Source: Scytalidium lignicola (Eukaryota > Ascomycota > Leotiomycetes). Taken from it: a DNA stretch of 64,000 bases. Location: the NCBI GenBank assembly GCA_002812745.2, contig NCSJ02000020.1, forward strand, positions 1-64,000. The letters run 5' to 3'. Shown here in pieces: positions 12,171 through 23,313 of this stretch; the first letter of the stretch is position 1; each line of letters opens with the position of its first letter. Made by a program: the position numbers and the translations under genes. The notes under the pieces are model-generated. The model searched no databases and had not been told where the DNA came from. It saw only the letters and a list, made by a program, of their open reading frames with translations.

Positions 12171-15100
12171 ANTACAAGGATCTGAGCTGAGGAAGAGTAA
12201 ACAGTTTAAGTGACTATAAACCTTCTGAGTAACAAGCTGAAACTGTCCAANGGTATGTCCTTCAGACTTGTTTTTAACTTTAATCTTATGATNATTNTAA
12301 NGNAAACTNTNTCCTTGCTTAGTANTAANGAAAAGGAAGATCNAAGACNTGAGATANTAAACAACTTANGGGAAGAAGGTTNTAAAGATNAATTNGTTNA
12401 TTTTNCCTTTAATCNATNTANTNTAATTATTNCAAANCTTGATGNATATNTNAAATNNAAACAATATNAGTACAANGATAAGGAATNGACTNATTATNAC
12501 TTGTGAAAAGCTTTTAAAGAAGACTTTCATAACTTTACAAAAGCTTCCTTTGTAAGAGTTATTACTAATACNTTAAAAACCTTCTGAATATTCTTATAAG
12601 TATAAGGAATATAGATTAAAAGCNACAGAATGCTAATGTTATATATAATGGTTAAAANACTGAAAAAGGNAAGAACTTGCAAAATNNACTAATAATGAGA
12701 NTAATGAATATATTCAAAAGTATGGTCAAACCTTCNTTAAATGTAATCAANTACAAACTTAGTAGTAGAAAGCTACTTCTGATCAACATTTCAAGNGAAG
12801 ATNAAGAAGAAATATACAANNNTNTAAGANNTTNTAGAGCTCANACTTAANAANANACCTCTTTACATTNAAGTATANTATTANNAGTATGAGCAAAGAA
12901 CATANTTATATNTTNNAGGTTATTANCTTTGTTATAAGTANANAATACNTNTTTANACTTNAGTATACTACCTTTGNTANAAGTAAAGAATACTCCTCTG
13001 CAAATTAGGCCTTCTTTATTATTACATCAAGTANAANAGCATAAGAAGGANCTTNTAAACNTANTAAAGATATATACTGAAGAANGCAAGTANAATAATG
13101 ANAAAGATAACTTTGACTTCAAACTCATTATTTTTCATAATATTTGTAGAAAGAGCTNATATANNANAANAAGCTTNNGTAAAAGCCTTTCTTANNATNC
13201 TGAAAGGCTTAGCCTTAGACTTCTTNTATGCTAATAATACTTTNGTTANTTTATCTTTTGAAGAGTTGTATATTAAAGTCCATGATTACTTTGAAAGCCT
13301 TGAATACAAGAGAAGTGTACTGTTAAAGTAGAATGAAGTGAACTTCAAGTTAATTATAACCTGAAACAAAGGTAAACCAACCTTTGAATACTTTTAATTA
13401 CTCTTGAGTAAGCTATAACATCTTCAACATGGCCTAGACCTTATTTTATAGAATAACACTTTCATTTATAACAAGTTGATTATCGTTTGTCAAGATGTAT
13501 TAACTTGTTAGTATGCTTGTTTTAAGCTATCACCAATTATTGTTAGCTTACTCAACAACTTGCATTTATTAATTACAACATAGGAGAAGGTAAATAATGT
13601 TATCCAAACTAGTACCTTCTTTACAGATTACTGTTATCATAAGCAAGGTTATTATCCTTTTACTTAGAATAATTGGCCAAGAAGACAGTTTAACAAGAAA
13701 TGCTGTTTTGTATATAAGAAAGAAGGTTATATGTCATACAACTACACTAAGAAGGAGTATGAGGAGTCAAAAAGCCATTTTAAGAAGTAGTTCAATCAAT
13801 GATTTAACAAGAAATTTCGTCAATATCTTATTAAGTTCAAAGGTAAAGAAGTTATAAACCTTAATGATGATGACCTTGATGATCTTGAAGACCTTGAAGA
13901 CTTTGAAGACCTTGAGGTATTTATGGTAACTATTGAAAGTGACGAAGATTAAGGCTTTACTTTTATACAAGAGCTTATTAAAAGTTACATTACCTCTATT
14001 AGTATTGTCAATTCAGCAAATGCAATTAAAGCTTCAGTATTCCTTGTTAATCATGCCTTTAAACATGTACTTATAACTTAACATATTGTTGTAGACTATA
14101 ATGAAAAGGACCCTTTTGTATATAATACTGTTGTTATCTTTAAGTATATATCAAAGATGTTCTATAGTATTATAATCAACATAAGTATGTTAAGGAAGTT
14201 TACAATTGGTTACAATCAATATATTGCTTACCAAAACCTTGATAATACTGTTTCAATTGATGAATCTATAAAAGGCAATGTATTTATACAATTTAGAATA
14301 AACATTACAAGCTTAATTGGTTTAATTAATGTTTATACTCCTTTTGACAAGGTCTAATTCTATGTCATCAATGTAGACATCTCATTTTTGCTTTTACTAG
14401 CTAATATAGATTGTTTAAGCATTTATTATAATAATGTCAAAAACAAACTTGTTACCTTTAACGATGAAATGCTTATAATTCAACGTTTTAATTATATGTT
14501 TTGGTTATAAGATAACTTCTTATATATCTTCTTGATAGACTCTTTTAATAGTAATATATATTACCTAACCAAAGTTGAATTATGTTGTTTACATTGTTGT
14601 TTTGGCCATTTATTAGTTAGAAGGTTATGCAGAATTCTAAAGTGTTCAAGGTACAAGGTCAACAATAAAGTACTTTAACACTTTACTCAATTTTATAGCT
14701 ATTACCAAAAACACAGCAAATTACCTAACAGATTCAAGTTTACCCTTTAAGATGATGTTGAATTTAACTATACAATTTTGGTTAACATTATGTATATTAA
14801 TAATAAGCTTGTTTTACATATTGTTGACAAAGTTACAAGCTTCCAAGTTGTTTGATAACTACAGAATATCTTTGTAAAACACATTTAAAACACTTTACAG
14901 ACTTATTAAATTGATACTTATTTTAGACTTCCTGAATTAGTTACTCATGATGTTAGTAAGAGCTTTATTAACAAGGATTTCAAGCACTTAACTACTATGA
15001 TAAGGGTCTTCACTAAGTATGTACTTGTAAAGGCATACTAGTCAATTGGAAAAGTTGAACATTATTATGTTATCTTATGTCAAGCATATCAAATTGTCTT

Positions 15101-17509
15101 TAAGAAGCTCCTTGATCTTGATAAGGATATGGCTTTACAGATAGTTATTAAGGTTGTAAACGATATAGTAAGCCTTAACAACTTTGTACTAACCTTACTT
15201 GTCTTTAGGGCATTCCCTTACATGTTAGAACTTGATACTCTTACCCCTTCAGTAGTTCAACGGGTTGTAACAGCTAAAAAGGCCATGAACAAGATCAAGG
15301 CTTATCATGCCTAAAGACAAGTACAAGATACTTTGAATCAATGAAATGGACCCTTAACGACAGTTATCCATGACCTACTACTCAATTCAGACATGCTTGT
15401 ATGGCATGAGGGTAATAGAGGGTATGCTAAAAGCTAGAAAGGCTTATTCAAGCTGTTAGAAATAAACAATAAGACTTGCAAATTACAATTACTAAATGGC
15501 CTTACAGAGTTCAGGAGTATTATGGTAAAACCATACCTGAAAGAAGATGACATTCAAGAACTACAGAATACTTAGTAACTATAAAACGCCTAGGAAATCC
15601 AATACAACGAGGATATAATTCAGGCTAAACCTTAACTAGCATTAGTTATACTTACAAAGTTACTTAAATGATGTTGTGACAAACCTTGAAAGAACATTGT
15701 TTAAGCTTTAATAGTTAATATTACAATTTATATACAACAAGAACTTTAAACTATGTTTCTAGTAGAGTAATTTAAAGAATCCTAACATAAGGAAATCAAT
15801 AAGCTTCTTGAAAAGGGTATATTCAAAGTTATACTTATATCATTTGTCCTAAAAGGCATTAGAATCTTTAATTCTAAGTTTGTTGATAAGGTCAAGAATG
15901 CTGGAATAAGCTTAGCCTTCGAAAAGTCATACTTAGTTATTCAAGCTTATAACAATGCTAAAAAGGATTTGGTTTTGACCTAATCATTTACAATCTAACA
16001 AGTCAGTCAGTACTTGATTTTAGCTATTGTAATTACAATGCCAGAGAAAAAGCTTTACTTACAAGATATATTACAAGCTTATGTTTAATTGAATATAAAC
16101 CTAAATCATAACTTTTATATTTGTCCTCTTATAGAGCTAAGCATAAGAGAAGACATTGTTTTAAAGGTTGTTAGGCCTTTATATAAAGTCCTTGAAGCAA
16201 GGAATCATTGGTTTAATACTTATTACTGTTATTATGCTGAATAACTTTAGATAAGCTAGTTTACATATGACCTTTACTTATTATACACTAATACCCTTGG
16301 ATTTAGAATTATTAGCTTACAGACTAACAATACATTGTTTTTAACTAATAACACCTTTGTAGATATTGAGCAAAAGAAGCTTAAATTTCAGGTTAAGGCT
16401 AAGGAGATACTTGTAATTAATAACCTAATTAAATTTAACAGTAACTTGATTACCTTAAATAATAACTTGATTTCCTTTAACTAGTAATAATAATACAAGA
16501 ACCTTAGACTTGTCAGCTCTTAACTATTAGACCTTGTCAGTATAAGAGAAACCTTATGGAAAGCAGTAATACTTAAAGACTAGTATGTAGCTTAAAGAGT
16601 TTGAGAAGTATACATAGCTATTGTTAGCTAACCAAAGGCTACTTTCGATCTTTCCTTTACTGTTCAGATAGTCAATCCTCAAGAGAAAGATGTTAAGGTA
16701 CTTAACAAGTGTTTACAATAACAGATTAATAATGTTGAAAGAGGCTTTAAGTATGTACTACTTAACTGTAATTCTCTTTAGTTACTAGTGTTTATAGATG
16801 CCTCTTTTGTGAACAATGTAGACCTCTTCTTATAGATTAAGTATATAATCGTACTTACAAACACTAATATAAAGGGAAATATCATCTACTAGTCTTTAAT
16901 CAAGTATAAGAAGGTTATCAGAAGTATACTAACCTCAGAACTTTATGCTATAACTTATAGATTTGATATTAAGGTTGCCTTAAAGCTGACTATCAAGAGA
17001 ATCCTTGAAATGACTATTCTACTTGTTCTTTGCATTAATTCGAAGTCATTGTATAATTGCCTTGTCAAATTAGGTATTACACAGGAGAAATAACTCATGG
17101 TAGACCTTATATGTCTACATTAATTATATAAACGTCAGGAGATTACTAAGGTTAAGTAGATTGATGGTAATAGTAACCTTGTAAATTCTATGACAAAATC
17201 CAAGGCTTGTAGAGTACTTAAAGACTTAATTGACAAGAATGAAGTTAGCTTATATATGATAGAATAAGTAAAATGAAAAGAGCTTGGAATTAAAGGAATT
17301 AAAGGTGTTATAAAGGTTTAAAAACGGTTATGAAATTATAAGAGTGTTATAAGGAGTTTAAAAGTAGGATAGAACTACAGAGCTTTTTACAATGCTTTTG
17401 TACACTTACAAAAAGCCTTTATATTCACTATTGTCNTTTTTAGTCTACTATTGTTTTTCTATTGNTTTTTATAACTTTTATAGTTGTTATTACTTTTAAT
17501 TATTGTCAG

Positions 17510-17738
17510 TGTTAGTATGGTTATATATAAGCTAAAATCATATGTAGATTAAGTATACATATAAATAAGATAAGGCTAGTTTGGTTGTAATAGAGGAAGG
17601 CAGTACTGTACAATAGTACTCCTTATATAACTATCATAGTATAAACTTACTTATAACTAACAACAATAAAACTACTATATCAACATGTATTACCTCTATA
17701 TATTGAAGATGTACGTTTACTGTAAAGGTGAACCGACA
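17510..17738 (+). repeat. 3' LTR of Copia family A
   Basis: About 229 bp, from TGTTAGTATGG to GTGAACCGACA. It is direct with 10872-11099 and inverted with respect to 9419-9646. It retains CCGACA and several CpG-containing words lost in the 5' LTR, so it is less mutated than its partner although both belonged to one insertion. Confidence 0.85.
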
Positions 17739-18878
17739 GAAACTTTTATATAAAATAAAGAATATAATTATAATAAAGAATATAATTTTAAGTTAGTCAA
17801 GTTTCTTAAAGTTTGTTTTTATATTATTATAAGCAAATAAAGTCTTAAAAGTAAAGTTTAATTTATCTTCTTCAAAGTTATTTCCTTTATAATTAACAAT
17901 GTATTATTTAAACTATTCATTAAAACATTATTCAAAACTATAAATGCTAAAGTTAAATTTACTTATATTTTTAATTTTAAAACATATTTTCTTCATATCT
18001 TACTCTTCTTACAAGTGTTTTTATAATCAACATCTTTCCCTTTTGTATATAAAGCATTTTCCTTACATTTAAGAGTATAGAATAATATATTTAAAGCTTT
18101 GTAAATTAAATTGTTAATTTGTTTTACAATTAATATAATAATAATAGTTTGTAAAGTAGGTTTTATTATAATATTCTTATTCCTTTTCCTTTTTGTATAA
18201 CATGATAAACAAGTAAAGTTTGTTAATAAGTTGTTTTAAGTTTTCTAATAAGTCTAAAATAATATATTTATATACTAGAAATCTTTAACAAACAATAATT
18301 AACTTCTTGTAAAAAATATTAATTATCTTGAAAGCTAATTAAAAGTTATATTAAAGTTCTTAAAGCTTATTAATGAGTAATTGTACATTTTTAAGTATTA
18401 TTTTCTCAGAGTTTTTAACTATAATCGAAATTAGTATTATACTTTCTTATTCAGTATAGATTTGACAATAATATATAAGTCCTTTGTAAAAGTTGTATAT
18501 ATAAGTATATACTTCTTTGAATATACATTTAAAAAAGTTATTAATAATAAAATAGCCTTTTACTAGCTTTATTAATATAATAAAGAATACTTTTATATAA
18601 AATTCCTTTAGTAATTTTACTTGTTTATAATAACTCTTAAAGATTATCAACTTATATTCGAAGTTATTAGTTATTCTGTTATATTTCTAATCTTCTAAAT
18701 ATATCTTAACAATATCAAAGACTTGTTTTATATACATAAGCTAAGTTAAAAGTAATAATGATAAATTAAGCTTATAGTTAAAATTGTAAACTTATTATAA
18801 CTTGTAAAACTATTTATAATTATTTTAAGAAGTTATAAAAGTTAGGAAAATACTTAATTTTTAATTAGTATACATTAA
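17739..18878. other. AT-rich degenerate DNA, no element assigned
   Basis: Very AT-rich throughout, with short open frames only, the longest being 67 codons at 18447-18650 on the minus strand. Minus-strand translation gives Cys/Lys-rich scraps near 17,950-18,080, but nothing I can assign to a transposase or reverse transcriptase family. It does not continue the Copia copy interrupted at 10871, and it forms the left flank of the solo LTR. Confidence 0.4.
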
Positions 18879-19230
18879 TGTTACAGGTTTAACCTAACAA
18901 GTTGATTGGTGTAAACCTGAGGCTTGATACACGGCAAAGTGTATATAAAGAACCTAGCAATCACATGACATGATTAGACCTGGAGGACTTAGGGGGTCCA
19001 AGGGGTCCATGGACCTATGAGACCTAGAAGGTCCAAGAAGTCTAGTCAAATTTATTTATTTATATAAGCACGCCATAAGAATATGAGAGTAAACTCCTCA
19101 TGTTCAACCTAAATACATTACTAGATCCTACCCTTGACTTAGTTGCCTGTATGTCACACGTTTCTGCTGGCCCTGAACATCTACCTTACCCTTGGCTATC
19201 CAATGACCTAGATGGCGCAGTTTTGTAACA
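18879..19230. repeat. Solo LTR, 352 bp, with ATTAA target duplication
   Basis: The segment starts TGTTAC and ends GTAACA, a perfect 6-bp terminal inverted repeat of LTR type. It is flanked on both sides by ATTAA (18874-18878 and 19231-19235), a 5-bp target site duplication. It has no coding region. Base composition is far less AT-rich than the DNA around it, with long words such as GGGGGTCCAAGGGGTCCATGG-type repeats near 18,990-19,010. This indicates a younger insertion, reduced to one LTR by recombination, that largely escaped mutation. Its family is not represented elsewhere in the window. Confidence 0.85.
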
Positions 19231-20473
19231 ATTAAGTTAAAAACTTTGAAGTTAACTTGAGTATTTATAAGTAGAATATCTATAAAGAGTTTGATAACTA
19301 CAAAAGTAATAAGTCCTTTCTAGAAGTTTAAAAGAGTATATTAAAAGTCTTCTTTACTTTATAAGTATTATTCTTCTTCTTGTATAACATTTACAAGTGT
19401 TTAAGTAATTATAATATTCTTATTGTTATATATTACTTATATATTATTATAACAAAAGTAATTACATAATTCTTACATTTCTTTTTAGAGAATAAACTTG
19501 AAAATATCAACTATAAAGTCTTTAAAATCCTTTTAGAATAAGTCTTAAAAGTTTATATTACTTTATTTATTAACATAATATTCATAAACTTTAATAACTA
19601 AGAATTCTTATACATCTCTTATAATAACATTGTTAAACTCTATTCCTTATTCTTACTTTTTGATTAATATCCTTTAATTTATCCTTATAATATTCTTTAT
19701 TATTATTATAATAGTTTCTAGTCTAGTTTCCATTATATTTTCTATTATCTCTCTTATTTCTATTATATTTCCTGTTATTCCTGAACTTTACATTATTATT
19801 TACTAATACTAATATAAAATACTTAAATAACTAAAAAGCAGAGTTAGTTATACTTAAGTATAAAGAGTATTTACTTATAAGTAATAAACTTTATAATCTT
19901 AAAAGCTTGGATAAATGTCTTTAAGAGTATAATAACTTCTTAGTCTTCTTGATTGTTATAATTTTATAAGCTTCTAAATTCTCTTGTATGCTTATAAAAG
20001 CTTGTAATTCTGTAATAGAAATAAAACCAAGGTAAAAGATTATAGTTTTAATGGTTTAACATGTTATTTCTAATCTGAAATAAAAAATATAAAAAAAAGT
20101 AATGGTTTTTAAATAAAGATTAATGAAATTAAAAGGTAAAAGAATAGTTTTTCAAATAGAATTAGTCAATTAACTGATTACACAACTTTGTAAGTAAATT
20201 ACTAAGTGTTTAACCAAATATGTTGTTTTTAGCAAAAACAAGTTCAGCAATAACAATTATAAAAAAGGATTACCAAATGTCCTACTGATCAAGTTATAAT
20301 TGTTGAATAGTTATTTCCTCCTTTGACTAGTGGATTTCAACTTTATAAAAGGATTACTAAGTGTTTAGTTAAATAATAATTGTAATCTCTTAAGATTCAG
20401 CTTTAAAAGAGGATTACCAAATATCTTATTGATTAAACAATAATCTCTTAATCTATATATACAAACTGATCAG
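19231..20473 (-). mobile_element. Probable 5' leader and gag traces of a minus-strand Copia-like element
   Basis: Minus-strand translation near 19,690-19,810 gives an Asn/Arg-rich low-complexity stretch (NNRKYNRNKRDNRKYNGN-like) resembling the tail of a Copia gag. Between it and the LTR at 20474-20667 lies a leader with four diverged copies of a TTTGGTAATCC-type box (listed separately). The LTR would serve as its 5' LTR. No pol domains follow on the left; the element is broken. Assignment rests on composition and order only. Confidence 0.4.
20196..20430 (-). repeat. Four diverged boxes of TTTGGTAATCC/TTAGTAATCC type
   Basis: On the plus strand the boxes read GGATTACCAAAT or GGATTACTAAGTG and start near 20196, 20265, 20346 and 20407, so spacing is about 60-80 bp. 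Each is preceded or followed by similar A/T-rich words (AAAGTTGAA / AAAGCTGAA in the minus orientation). They lie directly downstream, in minus orientation, of an LTR, where a primer-binding site and leader are expected. They may be duplicated leader units. Confidence 0.55.
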
Positions 20474-20667
20474 TGTTAGTTTACTTATAACACATAGTAT
20501 ANTANANAATTATATATAATATACTCATTGTATTATTCTATGGTTATTATACAATTAAGAGTAGAAGAGTAAAGTTATAAGAGCTTTACTTGTTCTTATT
20601 ACCTAATTAGGACTAGCTTACAAGAGTATGTAAATATCATATATACATAATCATTATTCTACTAATA
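20474..20667 (-). repeat. LTR of Copia family B, heavily mutated copy
   Basis: The segment begins TGTTAGTTTACTTATAACAC, aligned with TGTCGGTTCACTTGTAGCAC of the copy at 22242, and ends CTACTAATA where the other copies end CTACCAACA. Nearly every difference is a C-to-T or G-to-A transition. Three Ns lie near 20,503-20,507. It may be shared as the 3' LTR of the element on its right and the 5' LTR of the gag traces on its left. Confidence 0.75.
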
Positions 20668-22241
20668 CTAAAACTACTTTAAAAATAGTTATACATTATA
20701 ACTCTTAAAATACTCAAATCCATAGAGTTTTCCTAATTGTATACTAATTTCTTAATTAAGAATAACTCTAAATCCCTCCTCTGTATGATTCTCTGTTTTA
20801 TTATTTATATTGTTATATTCTATCTATTCTACTATTTCCAATTATACTTTATTTGTATTTAACAGTTATTTCAAAGTGTTAAATAGCTTTCCTTTAGTCA
20901 TGGAATTAACTGGATTTATAATTCCTTCAATCTATTATACCTTAACAATCTAACGTTGTTTATACACTTAACAAAGGTACATTATGTTAATTATAAGTTA
21001 CTTTTCCTATATAATTCTCAATTTAACAAGGTAATCATAAAGTAACCTTAAATTTGTATATATAATTAGTAAGAAGTTAATTTTAAGGATTCCTTTGATA
21101 ATTAACTTGATTATAACTCTTATATCAAACTTATAAGTTATTCTGTATAATTCTAAAGCTAAAACATTATATATAATCCTTTTATACTTAATTAATATTT
21201 AATGTAATATATTTGCATTTTCTTTCTAGTTTACAAATGTTATAATATAGTTAATTTGTAATAATAAGTTTTTATTATTTATAAATAAAGTGTTTGTAAA
21301 GATTAATAATTGTAATATCTCCTTTTCAAGCTTGATAAATTGTATTCTTTAAACAATGTTCTAGATTTGTTATTATAAGTGTTTATTCAATGATTTCATG
21401 TCTTCTTAATTAAGATTAATAGCTTAAGCAGTTATTAATAAGTTATATAACATTTCTAATTAGCAAACTGAAGTTATATATATTCTTTAAGTACATTGTA
21501 TAATATATTATTCCTTAATAATAAGGTTTTAGTATATAATTCTTTATAAGCTTATTATAATAACTAATTTCCTAGTTATAAGTTGTAGATTAATATATTA
21601 ATACTCTTAAGTAAGTAAAATTCTAGTATTATTCAATTGTATAATACTCTTATTGAACTTGATTCCCTTGTTAATAATTAATATTTTATATTCTTTTACT
21701 AGAAAATTAGCCTTTTTCAGCTATTCTTGCTTAAGTTTAGCAAATTAAGTATCTTTGACAAACAAGGTATTATCAGTTTAAAGCTTTATAATATTAAAAG
21801 GTTTAATATTATATAATAAGCAAAGGTTATATATTGATAGTTTTATAATAAACACCTTGACATAATAAGAGTAATAAGTCTAGAACTAGTAGTTTTCAAC
21901 TTTAAAGACTTTATAAAGTAGTTTTATAACTTGTAAGATCAAGCCTTCACAAAGACTAAGTTACTTTATAAGCTTTGAAGATAGTCATACATAGAAATCC
22001 TAATTCAACAAGGTAATAAACTATATATATACTTATGAAATGTTTTATAAGTACAAGCTTATATTTTTATACTTTATAATAATGATATAAAGAATAATAC
22101 ACTAATTAATATGTTGAATAATAAGTAATTAATTTAAAACAAACTTCTTTTATTATCCTTATAAGCTTATACTATAAAGTATGATTTTTTAAAAGCTTTT
22201 TCAATTTCCTTTAATTTTTTGATTTTGTTTATAAACTTAAC

Positions 22242-22435
22242 TGTCGGTTCACTTGTAGCACGAAGTATGGTACGCAATTATACGTAATATACTCGTTGTG
22301 CTATTCCATGGTTGTTGTACGATTAGGGGTGGGAGAGCGAAGCTNTAGGAGNTTCGCTCGTTNCCACTACCTAATCGGGACTAGCTTACAGGGGCACGTG
22401 AATATCACGTGTACGTAACCGCTATTCTACCAACA
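22242..22435 (-). repeat. LTR of Copia family B, lightly mutated copy
   Basis: The 194-bp segment starts TGTCGGTTCACTTG and ends CTACCAACA on the plus strand. It is the reverse complement of 2520-2713 at high similarity, apart from transitions and three Ns at homopolymer-like sites. It retains CpG words (CACGTGAATATCACGTG near 22,395-22,411, TTCGCTC, CGATT) lost from 20474-20667. It lies at the right margin of the AT-rich block. Confidence 0.85.
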
Positions 22436-23313
22436 GTTATGTATAATTTGTATAATTATAATAGAATTATGTATAATATGTGGATTTTAAGAATTTTTAA
22501 GAANTTTTTAGNTTTTTTTTAGTTTTTTTTAATTAATTTAGTATGAGGTCAAATTAATTTAATTTTAATTTGGGCTCATACTAAATTAATTAAATTAATT
22601 CCCAACCCTGGTACTAACACTACAGTAACTAGTTAACCTACCTTACACTTCCAAATGTGGTAATATTATTACCGGTATTCAAACTGTATTCAAATTAATT
22701 AACATATTGGATACAGCTTGCATTTAGATAAACTACGCCGTACACGCACCCAGCAGTTATTGGTGTGATAGTTACAAGAGATATACCGACCCGCACCTCT
22801 ACGCTTTGTCCTCTTTTGATTTTAAAGCTGTGCCACATTCTACAGCAAATCTATTTGTTTATATTCTAGTGGACTCTATTACACAACTTGGCTTGCAAAT
22901 ATAAGCTTCCTGTGTGTTGGCAAGCGCTAAGATCTCTCCTCTATCTTTGCGTTTTAATAAATAGCCAATCTACTATGGCTTTCAGCTTTTTGTCTGGGGG
23001 CAGCCCCACGGCTCAGCTCTCCACAATCCATTGTGCAATCTGTTGGCAGGTCTCAGCCAGCCCAATTTATAACCCACAGGTACCTAGACTTCGACAATCT
23101 TTTACCAGCAGTCCAGTAATTACAGTCTCGTTGGTAGAGATTAAGAGTCTAGAGCTTTAGCAAAACCCCAATTCTCTTGCTAGTATTGCAACTCTTTCTT
23201 AGATATAGAGTGAAAGAAATATTACTGTGATTAATTAAAGACGATTAGCGAGCTATGGCTCTATTTATTGTATATCTAAATTGTCCTTTTTCTCGTCATA
23301 GCCGTGTATCTTT
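22436..23313. other. Transition from AT-rich block to gene space
   Basis: Composition rises to ordinary values at about 22,600. The interval contains poly-T tracts near 22,500-22,530 and a 17-bp inverted repeat (listed separately). A 90-codon open frame at 22888-23160 (+) is not recognised and lacks homology cues. No RNA gene was seen. Confidence 0.4.
22531..22591. repeat. 17-bp perfect inverted repeat (hairpin)
   Basis: The arm AATTAATTTAGTATGAG at 22531-22547 is perfectly complementary to CTCATACTAAATTAATT at 22575-22591. The 27-base loop is itself A/T-rich with partial symmetry. T-tracts lie just to the left. It could be a short palindromic transposon end or a hairpin at the block boundary; no terminal duplication was identified. 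Confidence 0.7.

Larger units (their letters stand above)
10872..17738 (+). mobile_element. Full-length degenerate Ty1/Copia retrotransposon (family A)
   Basis: Two direct LTRs (10872-11099 and 17510-17738) enclose about 6.4 kb. Plus-strand translation with stops shows gag traces around 13,000-13,600. A zinc-knuckle region lies near 13,700, followed by an acidic D/E-rich patch (about 13,860-13,950). The aspartic protease is around 14,160-14,350 and a pre-integrase HH motif near 14,580-14,620. The reverse transcriptase is around 15,900-16,480, with a PLYGVPEAGNHWF-like motif and the catalytic TDD changed to TNN near 16,324. RNase H (about 16,930-17,260) has its TDS core changed to INS. Many in-frame stops fit RIP. 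Scattered single Ns fill 11,926-13,250. Confidence 0.85.
20474..22435 (-). mobile_element. Internally deleted Copia family B element, inverted copy
   Basis: The interval 20668-22241 is the reverse complement of about 900-2519, so it holds the reverse transcriptase 3' half and RNase H only. It is enclosed by two LTRs of the same orientation, 20474-20667 and 22242-22435. Gag, protease, integrase and the 5' half of reverse transcriptase are missing, so the LTR at 22242 sits directly beside mid-pol sequence. The flanks ATCAG and GTTAT do not form a target duplication. Coding is destroyed by stops. Confidence 0.75.

Noticed and set aside
17739..18878. MULE or other DNA transposon coding remnants on the minus strand
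   Set aside because: Only scattered Cys/Lys-rich scraps; no catalytic motif or terminal repeat to support a family.
1..22600. Mitochondrial DNA insertion or mitochondrial contig joined to nuclear DNA
   Set aside because: The AT-rich sequence contains Copia and Gypsy protease, reverse transcriptase and RNase H traces and LTRs, and no mitochondrial genes.
1..22600. Centromere core
   Set aside because: Composition and dead retrotransposons would fit, but dispersed blocks of this type are common on fungal chromosome arms and sequence alone cannot decide.
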